From Acidobacteriota bacterium (GTDB lineage: Bacteria; Acidobacteriota; Thermoanaerobaculia; Multivoradales; Multivoraceae): DNA of 64,000 nucleotides. The stretch is from assembly GCA_029263415.1 (NCBI GenBank), contig JAJCXN010000037.1, positions 62,001-126,000 on the forward strand, in the 5' to 3' direction. The position numbers were made by a program, and so were the translations under genes. Below are positions 62,527 through 64,000 of the stretch, in pieces. The notes below the pieces were generated by a model. It was given only the letters and a program-made list of their open reading frames with translations. It was not told where the DNA came from and ran no database searches. The first letter of the stretch is position 1. Each line of letters opens with the position of its first letter.

Positions 62527-63780
62527 GTGAATCCGAATTTGTCCGCACCCCAATCCAACCCAGAATCCACCCGCTTGCCTGTCCTATCGTGGCTGACAGC
62601 AGCTCACGTCTGGTCCATCTTTGGCCTGGCGCTCTCCAGCGGCTTGCTCGGTTTCGCTTGGCTCGGTAGCGTTGCCGCGATCGGCCGACAAGGCGGTCTC
62701 GCTCGTCTTCAAGAGGTCTGGCGCTCGTCAAAAGCTCTATTGATTCCAGTCGCGGTCTACCTGACGGCCTACGGTGTTTCGGTGGCGACCTCGGTGCATC
62801 CAAGAGACAGTCTTCGAGAGTTCGCCTCTACAGTCTTTACGATGTCTGCGCTGATCCTGCTGCTGCTGTGGGTGAGGGGCGAGCGTCGAACACGGTGGAT
62901 GCTGCAGGGCGTCTTGATGACCATCGGGCTGTTCAGCATTTGGGGCATTGTTCAGTACGTGTTTACAGATCAGGGCCCGGTGTCCAATCGGATTCCCGGG
63001 CCGTTCTCGCACTACATGACGTTCTCTGGAGTTCTGCTGGTCGGAGTGGTGATCTTGCTGGCTCGCTTAGGGGTTGAGTCGCGTCTGAGGACTCTGCCCA
63101 ACTGGCTGTTGCTCGGCCTGATCACGCTAGCCATGGTGTTGACATTGACGCGGCACGTTTGGGTGGCCACGGTAGCCGCGGTGACCCTGGTTGTGTGGAT
63201 GATGGCGAGGCGCTGGACGCCCGTCTATCTCGCCGCGCTGTTGGTTTCGTGTCTAGCTCTTGCAGCGTGCGCACCCGAACAATGGGATCGTGCCCGCTCG
63301 ATCGTCGACCTAGATAATGCTTCGAACTACGATCGCTTGTGCATGACCTGGTCCGGAGCTCAGATGATCAAGGATCGTCCGTTCTTTGGCATGGGCCCGG
63401 GTAGTGTCACCACGATGTATCCCTTGTACCGCCACCCGACGGCGCCGCGAGTCGAGATTCGCCACCTCCACAACACGTTCGTGAATATGGCGGCTGAGCG
63501 TGGCCTGATCGAACTCGGTGCCTTCATTTGGTTGTTGTTTGTGGTCGGCAGAGAAGGTTTGCGGGGCTATCACGCGCAACGTGAGCGAAGTTCGGGCACC
63601 GCTGACCTCTACTTCACGGCGTTTCTGTTGGTCGTTGTCTTTAGCTTTGCCGGCATGTTCGAGGCGAACTGGCGCGACACCGAGGTCAACCGCCTAATGT
63701 TGTTTGTGATGGTGATCCCGTGGCTACTGAAGCCGTCGACTATGCAGGCCCAAGAGACGGGTCAGGCCCGGACAGGTTAG
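62527..63780 (+). CDS. O-antigen ligase/Wzy-like membrane protein
   Basis: 417 residues from a GTG at 62527; the frame is open to a TTG at 62452. About ten hydrophobic segments, e.g. LIPVAVYLTAYGVSVATS and ILLLLWVRGE, a long loop carrying HLHNTFVNMAAERGLIELGAFIWLL, the hallmark of Wzy_C/RfaL-type enzymes, and SHYMTFSGVLLVGVVILLARLG. It joins O-antigen or another surface glycan to lipid A core or polymerises repeats in the periplasm. No ribosome site is clear, so the start is uncertain. Likely part of a polysaccharide locus that continues past the window edge. Confidence 0.85.
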   Translation: MNPNLSAPQSNPESTRLPVLSWLTAAHVWSIFGLALSSGLLGFAWLGSVAAIGRQGGLARLQEVWRSSKALLIPVAVYLTAYGVSVATSVHPRDSLREFASTVFTMSALILLLLWVRGERRTRWMLQGVLMTIGLFSIWGIVQYVFTDQGPVSNRIPGPFSHYMTFSGVLLVGVVILLARLGVESRLRTLPNWLLLGLITLAMVLTLTRHVWVATVAAVTLVVWMMARRWTPVYLAALLVSCLALAACAPEQWDRARSIVDLDNASNYDRLCMTWSGAQMIKDRPFFGMGPGSVTTMYPLYRHPTAPRVEIRHLHNTFVNMAAERGLIELGAFIWLLFVVGREGLRGYHAQRERSSGTADLYFTAFLLVVVFSFAGMFEANWRDTEVNRLMLFVMVIPWLLKPSTMQAQETGQARTG

Positions 63781-63875
63781 TCCAGTCCAGCCCAGTTGAG
63801 CCCGGTCGATCCCAGTTCAGGCCAGCGCAGTTCGGACCAGCATAAGATCTGGCCAGCGCAGATCAGGCCCACCCT
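63781..63875. repeat. Degenerate CCAG-type repeat region
   Basis: Many degenerate copies of a short (C)CCAG(T/C)(C/T) motif, such as CCAGTCCAGCCCAG and two copies of GCCAGCGCAG. Follows the O-antigen ligase-like gene directly. Confidence 0.6.
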
Positions 63876-63908
63876 TTGAGTACCCAGATCTGCCAAGGTC
63901 TACGTAGC

Positions 63909-63998
63909 TCATAGGAGGCGTGCTGTCTTTCCCAGAATCCTGATCAGCAGTGGTTGGTAGAGGGTCGGGCAGAGGCGCTGGATCAGATCTAGGATGCG
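63909..63998 (-). CDS. Possible C-terminal fragment of a minus-strand gene cut by the window edge
   Basis: An open frame entering from the right edge and ending in TGA at 63909. It encodes about 29 residues including RILDLIQRLCPTLYQPLL, which reads like a natural C-terminus with basic and hydrophobic spacing, but no family can be seen. It may be noise. Confidence 0.3.
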   Translation of the reverse strand, partial: RILDLIQRLCPTLYQPLLIRILGKTARLL

Positions 63999-64000
63999 CG

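Overview
This window looks like chromosomal DNA from a Gram-negative, aerobic, heterotrophic bacterium of moderately high G+C (an impression by eye, not a computed value). It has outer-membrane beta-barrels, lipoproteins, beta-propellers, c-type cytochrome, a phasin with a PhaR-type repressor, F420-type luciferase-like oxidoreductases, several acyl-CoA dehydrogenases, and the ADOP permease + PadR pair first described from Acidobacteria. I cannot fix the phylum; an uncultured lineage near Myxococcota/'Deltaproteobacteria' or Acidobacteriota would fit. No phage, transposase, CRISPR, tRNA or rRNA gene was recognised. Most genes are single or in short co-directional groups.

Left third (1-25 kb): a truncated TrmH-like RNA methyltransferase; a small beta-barrel; a TPR lipoprotein; an orphan PAS-receiver protein; an MFS transporter; a secreted LolA-fold-like protein; pdxH; a Tat-exported gluconate-dehydrogenase-subunit-3 homologue next to a membrane VWA-FHA protein; two secreted PQQ-type beta-propellers; an F420-type oxidoreductase; an M49-like zinc lipoprotein; a GNAT acetyltransferase; a 1157-residue propeller-amidohydrolase fusion; a secreted carboxylesterase; and a histidine kinase/response regulator pair divergent from a dihaem cytochrome.

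Middle (25-46 kb): a DsbA-like isomerase; divergent phasin and phaR genes sharing a promoter region full of TGC-rich boxes; small lipoproteins; DUF6165; a methyltransferase with a signal peptide; enoyl-CoA hydratase/isomerase; an FMN split-barrel protein; pheS-pheT with a terminator-like leader; a glyoxalase-fold protein; a DUF5916 outer-membrane protein; then a catabolic block with two overlapping acyl-CoA dehydrogenases, an F420-type oxidoreductase, a large unrecognised membrane protein and a third acyl-CoA dehydrogenase.

Right third (46-64 kb): ADOP permease + PadR; a glycosyltransferase; enoyl-CoA hydratase-like protein and acyltransferase; DUF3179 protein; a four-gene block of small proteins (dodecin, DUF4332, BON-LysM, DUF937); a cupredoxin-like secreted protein; rpsD with a long leader and a clear terminator; polX; a NUDIX hydrolase; and asnB divergent from an O-antigen-ligase-like gene, apparently the edge of a surface-polysaccharide locus.

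The most useful signals beyond the genes are (i) the phaP-phaR operator array, with four copies of a 9-mer and an almost consensus sigma-70 promoter whose spacer carries one copy; (ii) short perfect or near-perfect tandem duplications (8-18 bp) recurring in gaps, signal peptides and linkers across the window; and (iii) the terminator-like hairpin in the pheST leader.
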